A stretch of 64,000 nt of DNA. Origin: Pomacea canaliculata. Its lineage: Eukaryota; Mollusca; Gastropoda; Architaenioglossa; Ampullariidae. Position 1 is the stretch's first letter, and each line of letters opens with the position of its first letter. The notes under the pieces were generated by a model. That model ran no database searches, was not told the DNA's origin, and saw only the letters and a program-made list of their open reading frames with translations. The position numbers and the translations under genes are program-made. Positions 26,352-39,228 of this stretch are shown here, piece by piece. The stretch is taken from NCBI RefSeq assembly GCF_003073045.1, contig NC_037592.1:9080007-9144006 (forward strand). Direction: 5' to 3'.

Positions 26352-29300
26352 CTTTGCATAAGTTTCTCACTGTGGCATTGGCAGCGGCAAGGTTTTCCTG
26401 TATTGTTGTTAATAAACAGACTTCGGCCTCTTGTGCCAAACACTCGGTGGCATGGATTAGAACCCTGTTGATGGAAATTTTTATGATTTAGAAGTTTGTA
26501 AAAAAAATTCGCAACTAAGATACAGATAAGGACAGGGAAACATCACACCGAGTTAGAATACTTTGTATACAAACTCGAAGTGCATGGAAATCACATTACT
26601 TGCTAACGCAATGTGACATTGTAAACAAGAGGCTAGAATATTTCATTTTAAAAATTAAAGGATTTTGTATTCTTTCACACTATCAGGGGTATTGAGATAT
26701 TCATCTCATATATATTGTCACACATTTATATCTACTAGTTTGGCTTTCTTGTGGTGGTGGTGGTGGTGGTGGTGATGATGATGATGATGATTTAATGATA
26801 AAGATGAGTTATATAGCATTTTTCCTTCACCATCAAAGGCAGGATCAAACTCTACAAAAAGAAAACACACACATCTGATATCAAAAGATCTCATAATGGG
26901 TATTGCTGATAAGAACCGTTACTTTAGCAAATCCAGTTGCTTTTAAATTTTCAGCACTAGGTCAAGTCTTTTAAAGAGCATGTATCTTAGTCAGTAAAAG
27001 TTCCATTGTCAGTTTTATTGAAAAATTGCATAGTGCACTATTTAGCGTTACCGTCTCATTGGTTTTAGTAAAATGAGAGACGGAAAGAAACTGGGACAGA
27101 GAGACAGGCAGGAAAGGAGGGAAGACGATGGATTACGGTAAAAGCACAACACTCCACAACATTCTGTTCTGTTTATTTACCTGCACCATGTACTGGGAGT
27201 AAGTATGGCCGCTCCGACGTCATCAGCGGAAAGCGAGACAGAGACCAGTGTCTCCAAGTCACCAAGACTGACCCCCGGCACCAGCTGTGCTTTGTCAACA
27301 CACGTCCTGACACTTGGACAGGACCAAGTCTTTGTTGTGTTTTGCTCAAAAACTTCAAAATAACAATCATACCTGGTCATTTCACCTGACTTCACTGCAG
27401 CCATTAAATTTAAAGATAATTGATATGTTTCTGGTTTTTTTTACAAAATTGATTATTATTCATGTTATTGCTAAACTGATAAGTAAGTAAATAAATTCAT
27501 CGTTTAGGTAAAAAAAAGGAGTAACAAATTATTAATCTGACAAATAAAAGTCAGCAACATTTAATATAAAATGCTATAAAATCTTGTCGATTGTTTATGA
27601 AAGTAAGACAAGAGAAACACATATTTGAAGGCGAAATATAAAGACAATGTAAGTGTCAAGACGATGCTGTGTGTTTACCTTTACAAACCGCCTCGTAGCT
27701 TTTTACAACTTGCTGCCATTTGTGACTGAGGCTGTCCCTACATGAACTGGTGCTTTGAGAGAGACACTGGAACCGCGGCACAAGACTCCTAGAAAATGTA
27801 ATGTATGAAAAAACATTTGCGTAACATTTAATTTTGTTTGTTTATGCAGAATCGAAAAGTCTTAACGATGCATACAGCATCAAAACGCTTAAGTTATTTT
27901 AAACAACTTAGGATAACGTATAGCTTTTTTTAAAAAAATGTTTAGATTATTAATTGCATCTTGCCTGCAAGTGTCGTTTGTCATTGTCTCCACAGCAGAA
28001 TACAGTCTGGCAAACAGGTAGTCTACCTGATCCTGAGCATCCATCCAGCAAGTAAAAGCACTGGGACACTCTGATTTAAATAAAACTTTTGTGTCACGGA
28101 CGATGATACTAGAAAAGTGCAGATTAGTATTCTAGTAGTCGACTGATTATCCGTTTCTGAATATAATCAGGTAATTGAACAGATATCAATAAGGAACGTT
28201 TCAGTAGAAGCAGTCAGAGTGACTACTCCTACACAACAGTTAAACCTACTACAACAATAACTACAACTACTACAGCACTACAATAAAAAATAATTACTGC
28301 ATGAACATCTACTATAATAACAACAAAAGCCACAAAAATGACTAAAATAAACTTGACTGTAAAATAATATATTTCAATTTCACATGTAAAATTCTTTATA
28401 TTTATATTAAACAGTTTAAAGTACACAATGTGAATGTCTTGTAATGTCTTGTAGAAACACGACCTGTTGTACAAGCTCCTGCTGCCATTTTAAATGTAAC
28501 GGAGAGCGACTGCCACACTGTTGTAGCCTTATCACAGCCTTTGATCTTCCCTGCACAGTTCTTGTAACTGTCCATAGTCTTGCTGGAGGACAGGAAAGGG
28601 GAGACAGATATTTTAACAAATGTGAAGGACGAGGCAAGCCACCTACAGAGACAGCAGACAAACAAACACTCTAAAAGGTCTGCTTCAATGACTTTTTATC
28701 AATTGGACTGAGATCTGCATAGGATATTATTTTACTAAATGTGAGTGTAACATCATCCTTCATTTTGTGACTCAGCCCTCGAATATCACCATTGTAATCT
28801 ATGGACTCTTTCATAGCGATATGTGTGGCCATTGGCAGAATTCAAACTGAATACTGATGAGACATTTCTTTGGACAATCCTGACGAGAAGAATTTGGATT
28901 TTGAGCTTAATGGTCCCTAAAATTCTGTCCCTCCTTAGACTTCTTGTTTTACAACGACCTCAACTCAGTTCTTTGGCATAAAACGTAAAGAAAATGTTTT
29001 TTTTCTGCAGCGGACCTTTAAAAAACGCGAAAAAACAGAGAGGAATGTCGTGAAAAATATTAACCTTGTGAAAGTCGTGTTTTCATTAGTACTCTTAAGC
29101 AAAGACAAATACAATAAAGTAGTGTCTATATGTCTGAATGAAGAAACCCTCTCCTATACAAACCACATGTTGTCGGCGTCCAGGAGGTCGGCAGTACACG
29201 CGCACTTCACGAACTCCACTGCACACAGGTTGTCTACACAGAGACGTGGAGGCGAACAGCGAGAAATTCTTTAAAAAATCTCAATACAACTTTAGTTCTC

Positions 29301-32300
29301 TCGCTCTTTGTCTACCTTCAATCATGTTACTTCTTATTGTGTCATCATCACCATCACCACTGAAGTAGTTTATTATGTAGTCATCAAGACACAAGCCCAT
29401 TGCCTCTCTCTCTATTTATATATATATATGTTTGTATTTACTACACAATCATTCCACTTTAATTGCATTTAGAATGGCAAAATCTATTCCTTGGTTACTA
29501 AACTAAATGTGCGTTACAGACCGGTCAGGTGAGTAGTTTGTTCACTACACAGTCACTGGACCGCAAATCGTTGATAAGTTTTTTTATTCTTATAATGTCA
29601 ATGTCAAGATAATGAAATATAAACAATTACAATAAGCTGTTCAAAAATAAATTATTTATTGTGATGTTCCCGGATATCTCTAAGGAAGAGAGAACAGGAT
29701 TAGAAGAGGTTAGTTGACTACCAAGAGGAGAATAGTATCACACAATCTGACTCTGACACCTCACTCCTCTCACAAGAAGATCACGAGATTACCTTTATCT
29801 TCAAAGAAAGTAAATTTCCGTATTTATTATCTTCTTCTTGTGTAGTTCTCTTCTGATGTATATCAGAAACCGTATTTTGTCTTTCTGATGCTTGGTTATT
29901 CAATATATATATATATAAAATTATTTTGTAATTACCTTTGGAACAAGGGTCAGTGTAAGACTCTTGAAGGTTTCTTAACTCACTGATGAACTCAGGGTCG
30001 TCGTCACACACATATGTCAGCAAAATATTATTAGCACAAGTTTCCATTTCCTCAAAGGAACTGTTGGCGAAAATAAAAAAAAAATACTTTTCCTTATGTT
30101 ATGATTATATTTATGGTTTAAATATTAGAGTTAGAGATACACGGAGAGTGAAAGAAAGAGAGACAAAACAATAGAGTGAGCCTGTGCATGAGAGACCGCA
30201 ACATATCTAAGAATAGTATGATAAAGTTTAAAAGGTAAATTAGTAATACACATAAGCATTGAGTCAACGAGGGAGAAGAGACAGAAAACTGAATGCAAAG
30301 ACATGCAAAGCTCAGGTAACTCACGTGCAGGTAGTTTCCACAGATTGGATGACGTGGCACTGGACTAACTGGATTGACTGGCGGGTTCTGACACCAAACT
30401 GTGCATCTGACTTGAGAGATGGATTGCAGGCATGAAGAAACCCTGAACAGCTGTGTCTGTTATCAGTTCCTGTACAACAGACAATAACCACAAAAGAAGT
30501 ATAAGAAATTGCTTCCCACTTTACCTCCAAACATGTTTTCTCCTTACATAAGGAGCAATGTGATGATCTCTTCTTCATTTCCCCTATAATATTGCTACTG
30601 ATGTGTGCTACCCTTTACGGATTTGACATGGCGGGTACGAAACACGCTTCTGCGCTAGATATTTAAAAGTCGATATAAAATACTTGGATGTGGTTTTGCT
30701 GGTCTTAGGTCTTTGTCACATACCCCAGAGTTTCAGTACAAACTATGTGTTTCTCATCACATCTGCTTTTCTGCGTGGTGACAGTTTGGACAGCAGACCA
30801 AGACGAAGTTTTCCATGTACCAATGATTTCAAATTGCAGGCACATACTGAGAGCTCTTATTACCAAGAACCTGCTCTCATCTTTTTAAGACATATTTACA
30901 ATCAGCAGGTTTGCTGCAGTACTAACCTTTTTCAACATATTTCACTTTAATGAATTTTTATTTTATGCAAGATTTGCCTTGGCTTATTAGACGAAATTTT
31001 ATTTGGAGGCATATATACCAAAAAAAAAAAAAAAAAGAAAAGCAAGAAAGAAAGGAATAATAAGTAAATAAACAAAACGGTTATTTTTCAGTAGCCATCA
31101 TGATATTATTTACAAAGTTAAGCAGTAAGCAGGTCTACACAGTGTACAATTTATGTCTATAAAATAGACAAAAGGCATTTCATTTTCTCACATAATTCAC
31201 TGACACTTTACATCTACCTTCACATAGTTCAAGTGTGACATTGAAGGCCGATGCTTGTTGTCCGTCTGATGCATTTAGGTGACAGTCGTCAGCCTTCAGG
31301 CATGTTTGTACATGTATCAGTAGTCTGTTGATTGAGAAATTTAGAACTCATTTAGAGATTTAGTTACGGATAGCTAACAAATGTCTGAGTTTTTTTTTCA
31401 GATTTCTAGTATTTAATAGACTTTAATAAAAAGTTTTGCCGTCGTGTGAGCATCCTCTCCCACCACACATTGCATTTACCAATACCTGTAAACTAAACTT
31501 GTGCTGAGTAATGTGATATACTATCATGGAATAAAGATGTACAGTGTCTTCCGATGTATATACACACACACATATCGTGTACTAAAATGTTGCTGCGATA
31601 AATGTCAAACCCTAAAATCATTCTATATAGTGCGATGCATTCAAATGCTGTATAGTTGTACCGTATTATGCGATATAAATCATACACTAAACCTGTGTTG
31701 TGTAGTGTCATACATATCAAAGACTTGCTGTGTGCAAAATAGTATAGTTTGAGTATATATTACTTTGTACATGACAGCATACTCACGTGCACCACCAGCC
31801 TGGATTGTTGATGTTGACAACAATGTTTACATATTTCTCATTGTCAAACGTTTCCTCTCTTGTAACGTCGTCTTGGAAAAGGACCCCCGCTGTGAAGTCT
31901 TTTTTCCCTACACAGGTCTTGAAGGATGAACAGTTGGAAGACTTTGGCCACAGTATAAAAGCTAAAATGCAACAGATTGTAGTAATCGTGTTTAGTACTG
32001 CATTTGATCTGATCACAGTGTAAAATATTTGTTTTCCTTTTCAGATATCTGAATGTGTCTGTCCATGGTTTTATTTTGATTTTCTTTTTCGTAGTTAGCC
32101 AACTAACTTATTTCTGTTATTTTCACTTGTACAACCCAGCCCCCAACCCGATAAAAAGGGTCTGCAATGACGCAGTTGAAAGAAAAGAGTGGAAACAAAG
32201 GTTAAGAAAAATCCTTATTATTAATGAAGTAGACAACATAATTTACCTATTAGATATTGGAGTATCAATAGTTTTGCTTACTGAAAAATAACCTTGACAA

Positions 32301-35300
32301 GGTCTAAACAAAGTGTATCTAGGTATGTGTCAAAATGTTATCCTTTGTATTCCTGACAACTTAAAGAATCCTATTTTCTGGATTCCTTAGGACAGTAACA
32401 CAAAGGTTAGTGCTTATGAACAAACAACACTTGGCGGGAAATAAACGGTGGTAATAAGACTGGTGGCGATGAATTACTTGCTGAGGACGCTTACAGTAAA
32501 CAAAGTGTTGGGTAAGAGGCAGCTAAGTGTCTACGGGAACTATCCAGATTGATGTTTTTAAGAACGACTTAACCGTTTATTCACTATTTGAAAAGAGTAT
32601 CACACACTCCCACGGGGAACTCTGCACTATTGTTTGTGATGTCTAAGAGCCAAATGCCGTTAAATAAATAAACAACATAATCGCGTCAACAAGATAAGTC
32701 ACGTAAAACAAGAAACGTTCATCCATTTTCAGGTTTGATGATATTTTTATTTGTATATTTAGTATTTTGTACCTGTATCTTAGATTGACCTCTGTCTGCT
32801 TAATTATTCCATGTTGTCGATATTTGATTTCACTCGTACTGTTCTTTTTGTGCCAAATTCAAAAATAAATAATTAACGATTTCTTTTATTTTTTAAAATG
32901 TTTTTTTTTAACATTTAAAGCAAACAAAAATTCAACTACGAAATAAGAAGGACAAATGCATTTCCTGTCCTGTAACAAAATGAGCGCCACCTGTGAAAAT
33001 TGTCCTTCTTTACCCTCAAATATCTCTTAATGTTCTCATCTAATCTGACTTGACACACATTCTTAGTGTCCAATATATTATTATCATATAACCCTGACAT
33101 ATAAGATTTTCAGTCAGAATCTCGATCCCTCAATAAACTGTAGCAGGAGTTTGTCTTTACCTGAACAAACTGCCTGAAAGCTTCTTTCAATCCTCAGCCA
33201 GTTCTCAGAGTGGTTGGTACTGCAGGCTTTGGTGTTGGCTGACAAACACTGGAAGAGTGTTCTATAATACCTAGAAAAAATAGTAAGCTGTTGATTGTTA
33301 CCATGTGGATGTTAGGCAGTTAAAATAATAACTGGTAATTACATACTGCAATCAATAAACTTAATCGATATATCCAATCAGATCTAGGACTCCCAGGTGC
33401 ATTGTCTTTCTCCAAGCAATGTAATAATAGGTATGCATGACTGGAAACTAGTCAAGCCAAGCTGTCACCTGCTAGTAACCGTTTATATACGTGTTTATAA
33501 AATCAAAACATTATTTATAGCTACCGCTGCTTTTAAAATTCAGATTTATTACTGTAGCAATAGCCCATAGTTCATACATGAAATACTGTACACCTCGCAA
33601 TGTAGTGGGTAATTTTGAAGGGATAAGGGCTGTGGAAGCAAATCCCTGCGGCAAGGGATCTCAAAGGCTAAAGCACCGACCTTAGGTAGCTCATCTCCAT
33701 CCCCAAAAGGAACTGAGGAAAGAAGCCTAGCAACCTCCACATGGTGTGATTCACAATCAAATCAGCTGCTACTAACAGGGCCGTTCAAACTTAGCATCGG
33801 GAAGTTCAAAACAAGGGTTACGAGGTGCCGACATAGTAAGCTACCATGACCCTGTCTAAATGAGCCTGAAATGGAAGCTCCAAGTTTCCTGTGACTGGGA
33901 GAAGTTTGGAGACCCGACCTTTGCAGAGAGATTTAATTCCAAAGCCGGTCAAACGTTGTCCGCGATGAACGAAATACAATGTATTCAACCTTGCTTGAAA
34001 TATCAAAGGTGTTATTTTAAGTAACTGGGAAAAAAAACTAAGGAGGCAGAGGAAGAACCATGTCTGGGTGTTGAAGGGTAGGTTTGACCAACAGAGAACA
34101 TTTAAAAGACGAAGCAAACCCCAATCAGCAACAACGTCCAGCATAGCAAATCGGGAGATCAGATAAAGATGACAGAAAAAAGGAGGGGGAATTCAAGAAG
34201 GGAAGGGATTGGTATTTTACGCCGAGCCAGCAGCTAAGGCTATATTACGGCAAGGCAGCCAGCCCTGTAAACAGATGCCACACGCAGAGAAAGAACAGCG
34301 TGCCCGAGACGAGAAATGAACTCTGGGCAGCCAACCTTCATTGTATTGGTGACAGGCGCTAACCGTTGCGCCACCGGACCTCAGTGAATTCAAGAGCAGT
34401 GACTAAAAGGAGAATATGGCACAAGGTGACCTATTTAAAGAAGCAAAATACTAAACAGAACAAAAACTAAAGAACCATTATCGAAATCAGTTACACAAGG
34501 AAAGTGGTGCCCAGAGTTATCCAAAATCATCTGAAGATTATTACTCAGAAACTGGCAGATAGAAACACAGGTAAACAGATCTTCAACTGTTGCATCCTTT
34601 AACATCAGAGCAGTGTCATTCAAAAACTCATCGACTTTAAAAACGGCGTTTGACAGAGAGAAGTTGCACAAAAAGTTACATCACGGAAAGTCAACGAAGC
34701 GGTATACAAGGAAGTCACGTGCTACCGAAAAAAAGCAATGTTCAGATAACAGTATGTGTCCCTCAGGGTTTTCATGCTGTATGTACTTTGAAAACTTTAT
34801 GCGAGAAATATTTATAATCATCAAACCTTTTCCATCTGTAAAAGTCCCGGATAAAACCCATAACATGGACTGTAGTTGTTGATTCAGAGAAAAGAATCGA
34901 AACCAGGCACAAGAACATTGCTTAGGACTCAGTACATGGAACGTCAGACTGTCCAGTCTGTGAAGACCAAGGTCTTCAGCCTGGCGGGCTGCCAAGAAAC
35001 CATCCAGGCAACACAGAAACAGAGCAAGTTTGAATACTGTCTCCGCAAGACATCTTATAAATGATAGTTGCTGGGCCGTAATTAACCGGAGATCCCACAC
35101 ACGATGGTATGGAAAAACTTGTTATGATTTTTTCACAGCATTTGCATTGTCTGGCGAAGACCCTGCCTTTAAGACACATATGTAACAGTCCCATTATTAA
35201 AAGATGAAAATGTCAGAATATCATTCCTCTCGTCGCAGGATCTTCGGTTTTTTGACTGTCTCACTATCATTCAATTGTCTACGCTGCATTAGGTTGTAGT

Positions 35301-36060
35301 CCAACTCATAATATTTGTTGGGTTAGGCCTTTAAAGACATTCACAAAGTGCAGCAGATATGGGATCTTTTTATAATTGCTAGCGCGTTATTAGTTCAACA
35401 AAAAAATCAATTTAAGCATACTTTACGAGAGAACAAGAATAGTTTATGTACATTTTAATGTAGATATAACACAAAAAGAGAGACCCATAAATATTTTTCA
35501 ACATATAATTAAACACTATATAACATTTGAGCCTAAAACGGGATATTTTATAGGATTGTGTACCTAGATTTGTGTTCCAACTAAGCCACAATTCAAAAGT
35601 GAAAGCTCTGAGGTACTAACAGGCTTTTAGAACAGTAGACAAACTTTATCTGACATGTGATCATCACATTAACAAGTGAGTCAGTTATAAAGTGCACTTT
35701 TTTAAAAAAGAAAACACTTTGAGGATTAGAATAACAGCTTACAAATTTATTATTAAAGAAGATTTTACAATTTGACAATTTTAAAGAGATAACGAAAGGT
35801 TCTTACCTGCAGACGTATCCGTCAACAGCATAGGGATTAGAATCACGGGCATTTAGCACATCAGAAAAACATATAAACGAGGCAGGACACTCTAAGAAGT
35901 AAAAAAGAAAAGAACATGACTTAATGAAACTGAAAACTTCTAAAACCTTGGTAATGGTTTCTATATTGTTGATATATTTTAACAAGTAAAAAGAAATCAT
36001 CATCGTCGTCGTCGTCAACATCATAGTCTTCGTCATCATCGTCGTCATCCTCCTCCTCAT

Positions 36061-36123
<63 letters not shown>

Positions 36124-39100
36124 CAGCACCACTCGCTGTTTAGCTAGCTTATACTACATCAAATACTGCAGGCTACATGAATATCAAAATAGCGTTGCTG
36201 TAAACACATAGTATACTAAATGCTAATATTTCGTACCTTTGCCATAAATAAGCATCACTTCCTTAAAAAACAACTTTTTTTCTGTAGGTATCGGCAGACA
36301 TATTTAGAGCTAATCTGTAAATTTCAGTTTCCAAAACCCCTCCTTTAAATAATTATCCGCTAGCAAAGTACGTGATGCGCACCTGCGATCAACGAGAGCT
36401 GCTAACAGTGTACTACGTCACGATGTACACCACTCACAACTATGGCGGCAGTCAACTGGTAAGAGAATATTTGGAGTAACGGTGATATATATATATATGT
36501 TTTGTGTATTATATTACAGTAGAATATACATGTGCTTCTCATGCCCCATCGGGTACCGGAAGGGGTGCTCACGTGAGAGGTGCCGGAAGAGGTGCGTCAC
36601 GTGGGGAACCGCCCCATACAAGTGAAGTGGAACAGCTCCATCTGGCGGAAGTGCATCGTGGCAAGAGTAGTGCTTCCCTGCTATGAGTAGTCTCCACCTT
36701 GACGAGAGTAGCGCGCCCCCCTTGCACGAGTTGTCTCCACCTTGACGCCTATTCTCACGCTGCAGTGTTAGGGTTTGTGCGCACAAGATTTTTCATACAA
36801 GGCAGCTTTGCACCACCGTTCTGTTCTCACATAGAAACGCCACGAGCAAGTATCTTGCAGGGTGACATCATCCGCACAGTGCATTATGGGTAGTCAACGA
36901 TACAGCAGACGACATCAACGACCGATATTTTCGGAAGCAACTGCGGTTAGATTCACGAGAATGTAGACGCTTTTTGAAAATGTCATCTTCTACATTTAAT
37001 GAACTGCTTAATTTAATTAAGCCAGCGATTCGCAGACAACACACGGTCATGAGACTGTATATAAAAGCAGATGAAAGACTGGCAGTGACCCTGCGTTACC
37101 TTGGTTCAGATATGCATATTTTTGCTGCTTGGGTTGATGAGAAGTAAAATATTTGGTTATAAGACATGTAGAGAAGGGTGGTAGTGTGTGTGGTAAACTA
37201 GAGGCTGGCACTGCGACATTTTCTACTGGGTGACTGTGACTGAATAAAACTAAAATACGACCGCCGGTTTAAAAAAAACTGACTGAGCGGACGGAAGACG
37301 TGTGAGGTAGAGATGGCCAAAAAGAAAATCAACTGGGGTATCCCCTTGCAAATTGGCTATTTCGTCTACCAGTACGCCCAACTGAGAATGTTTCAGTTTT
37401 ATTACGACTGCGTGGACAAGTACGTGAACCGCAGCAACTGTCAGCTGTGCGAGATGGACAAGGATTCGCTCTACATGGCTTTGGCTGCACCTCTCTTCGA
37501 AAACGCCGTTCGTCCTGACTTAAAATGCGACTTTTTTAAAAAAAAATACACTCTGTGGTTCCCAGGGCAAGCATGCGACAAGCACCAACAACACTTTGTT
37601 TGCAACAAAACACGTGACCAAACTTGGGACCCTTCTCCCTGTCCCGAGTGTCTCCAACACATTAACGAGGACAAGCGCAACTCGGGCTTGTTGAAAACAG
37701 AGAACACAGGCAACGGCATCGTGGCTCTCTGCAGTAAGAGCTAGGTGCATCTGTTTGGGCAACACAAATTTTCCACCAAAGGTCTAAACAAATATCAAAA
37801 CCAACTCGATCAACACCATTTTAAAAACGTTATTGTGCACGCAACAATCCAGCGGTGGCTACAATACCGGTTTAAAACAGATGGAAAATCAATGTTTCTT
37901 ACTTCAGTCGTTGAAACAAATCTGTTTGAACTTGGTACTTGTTAGCCACCAAGCACCATGGTCTAACTACTATGTTGCCCACTTCACCTACTAAAATACA
38001 TTTATAAAATAAAACAATTTCTGTTTTGTATGGACTTTTCAGTTTCCAACAGCGATATTAACTGAGGTTAGTGATATTTCGAAAGATATGCCAAGAAGAA
38101 AAACCCGTATAAAAGTATCGATGGGTTCTGAAATATACCAGGCTTACATTTTTAAAAGTATACAAACTTTACAGCACAACCAAGATCATCAACAAAGCGA
38201 ATAAAACTGACCTGTTTTGCAAAGTTCTTTTATAACTTTATAACGTGTAATGGCCCGCATCATGTCTGTAGAATGATTACAGTCCTCAATCTTCTTCAGG
38301 CAGTCTTGTACAAGTTTCACTTCTTTGCTGTTAACATAATAAAGAAGCATGTTTGAAACAAAGTGAGAGTTACAGAATGTCAAAATCACCTCAGGCCATT
38401 CAAACTCTACACAAAACTGTGTTAAGTACACTTCTTTAAAAGGGACCTATAGCCACTGGTGTAAACAAAGCAAACAATAGAAAACCAGAGAAATTCACAG
38501 TTTTAGGTTTGAGATGAGCACAAGCTTTTCAAGAAACCTCTGGCAGACTTTTTGTTGAGCAAAAGAAGACAGGCAAATGAACGTTTTCTGTGTGAAACGT
38601 AGTGTGCTAGAGACTGTTTGCTGACATTCACCACATTCAATGTGTGAAGAGCTACGTACCAGGCATGTCTCATCGCCAGCATAGCATTTGACTCATTTCT
38701 TTCGTTTAAGGGATTAATCAAACAGGAGCATTTTCTGATCTTCATTTGGCACATACCTATAAAATTTGAGTATTAATAACAAATAAATATAGCGATGGGA
38801 CAAAAGTCAGACCTAAATTTTCAAGTACAGTTTCCAAAATTAACCTCTCTTACATCTTCTTGTTATTAAGGACGAATTTCCATTCATTTTTGTGCCTCAA
38901 AGCTTAGTTTGTATCAAGAATATGACAATTTTATCAGTTATCTTTTGTCAGCATTTATCTACTTTATGATTTTTTAAAATAGAAACACTTACCTCGTGAG
39001 CATCTATTCTCGTAATCAGTTCGAAAAAGTTCTAGTTCTCTGAAGACTTTCGTATTGCTACATATAGACATTTTGCTTTTCAGACAAGCCCAAAAGTTAC

Positions 39101-39134
39101 GGTACAAGATGCTGAAACAATTTTCATAAAATGT

Positions 39135-39168
<34 letters not shown>

Positions 39169-39169
39169 A

Positions 39170-39228
<59 letters not shown>

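Noticed and set aside
37313..37744. The 143-aa plus-strand ORF as an intronless retrocopy of the cysteine-rich array genes
   Set aside because: It is cysteine-rich and lies inside gene 2, but its cysteine spacing does not match the module and it has no signal peptide. The order of its motifs fits a type B DNA polymerase better.
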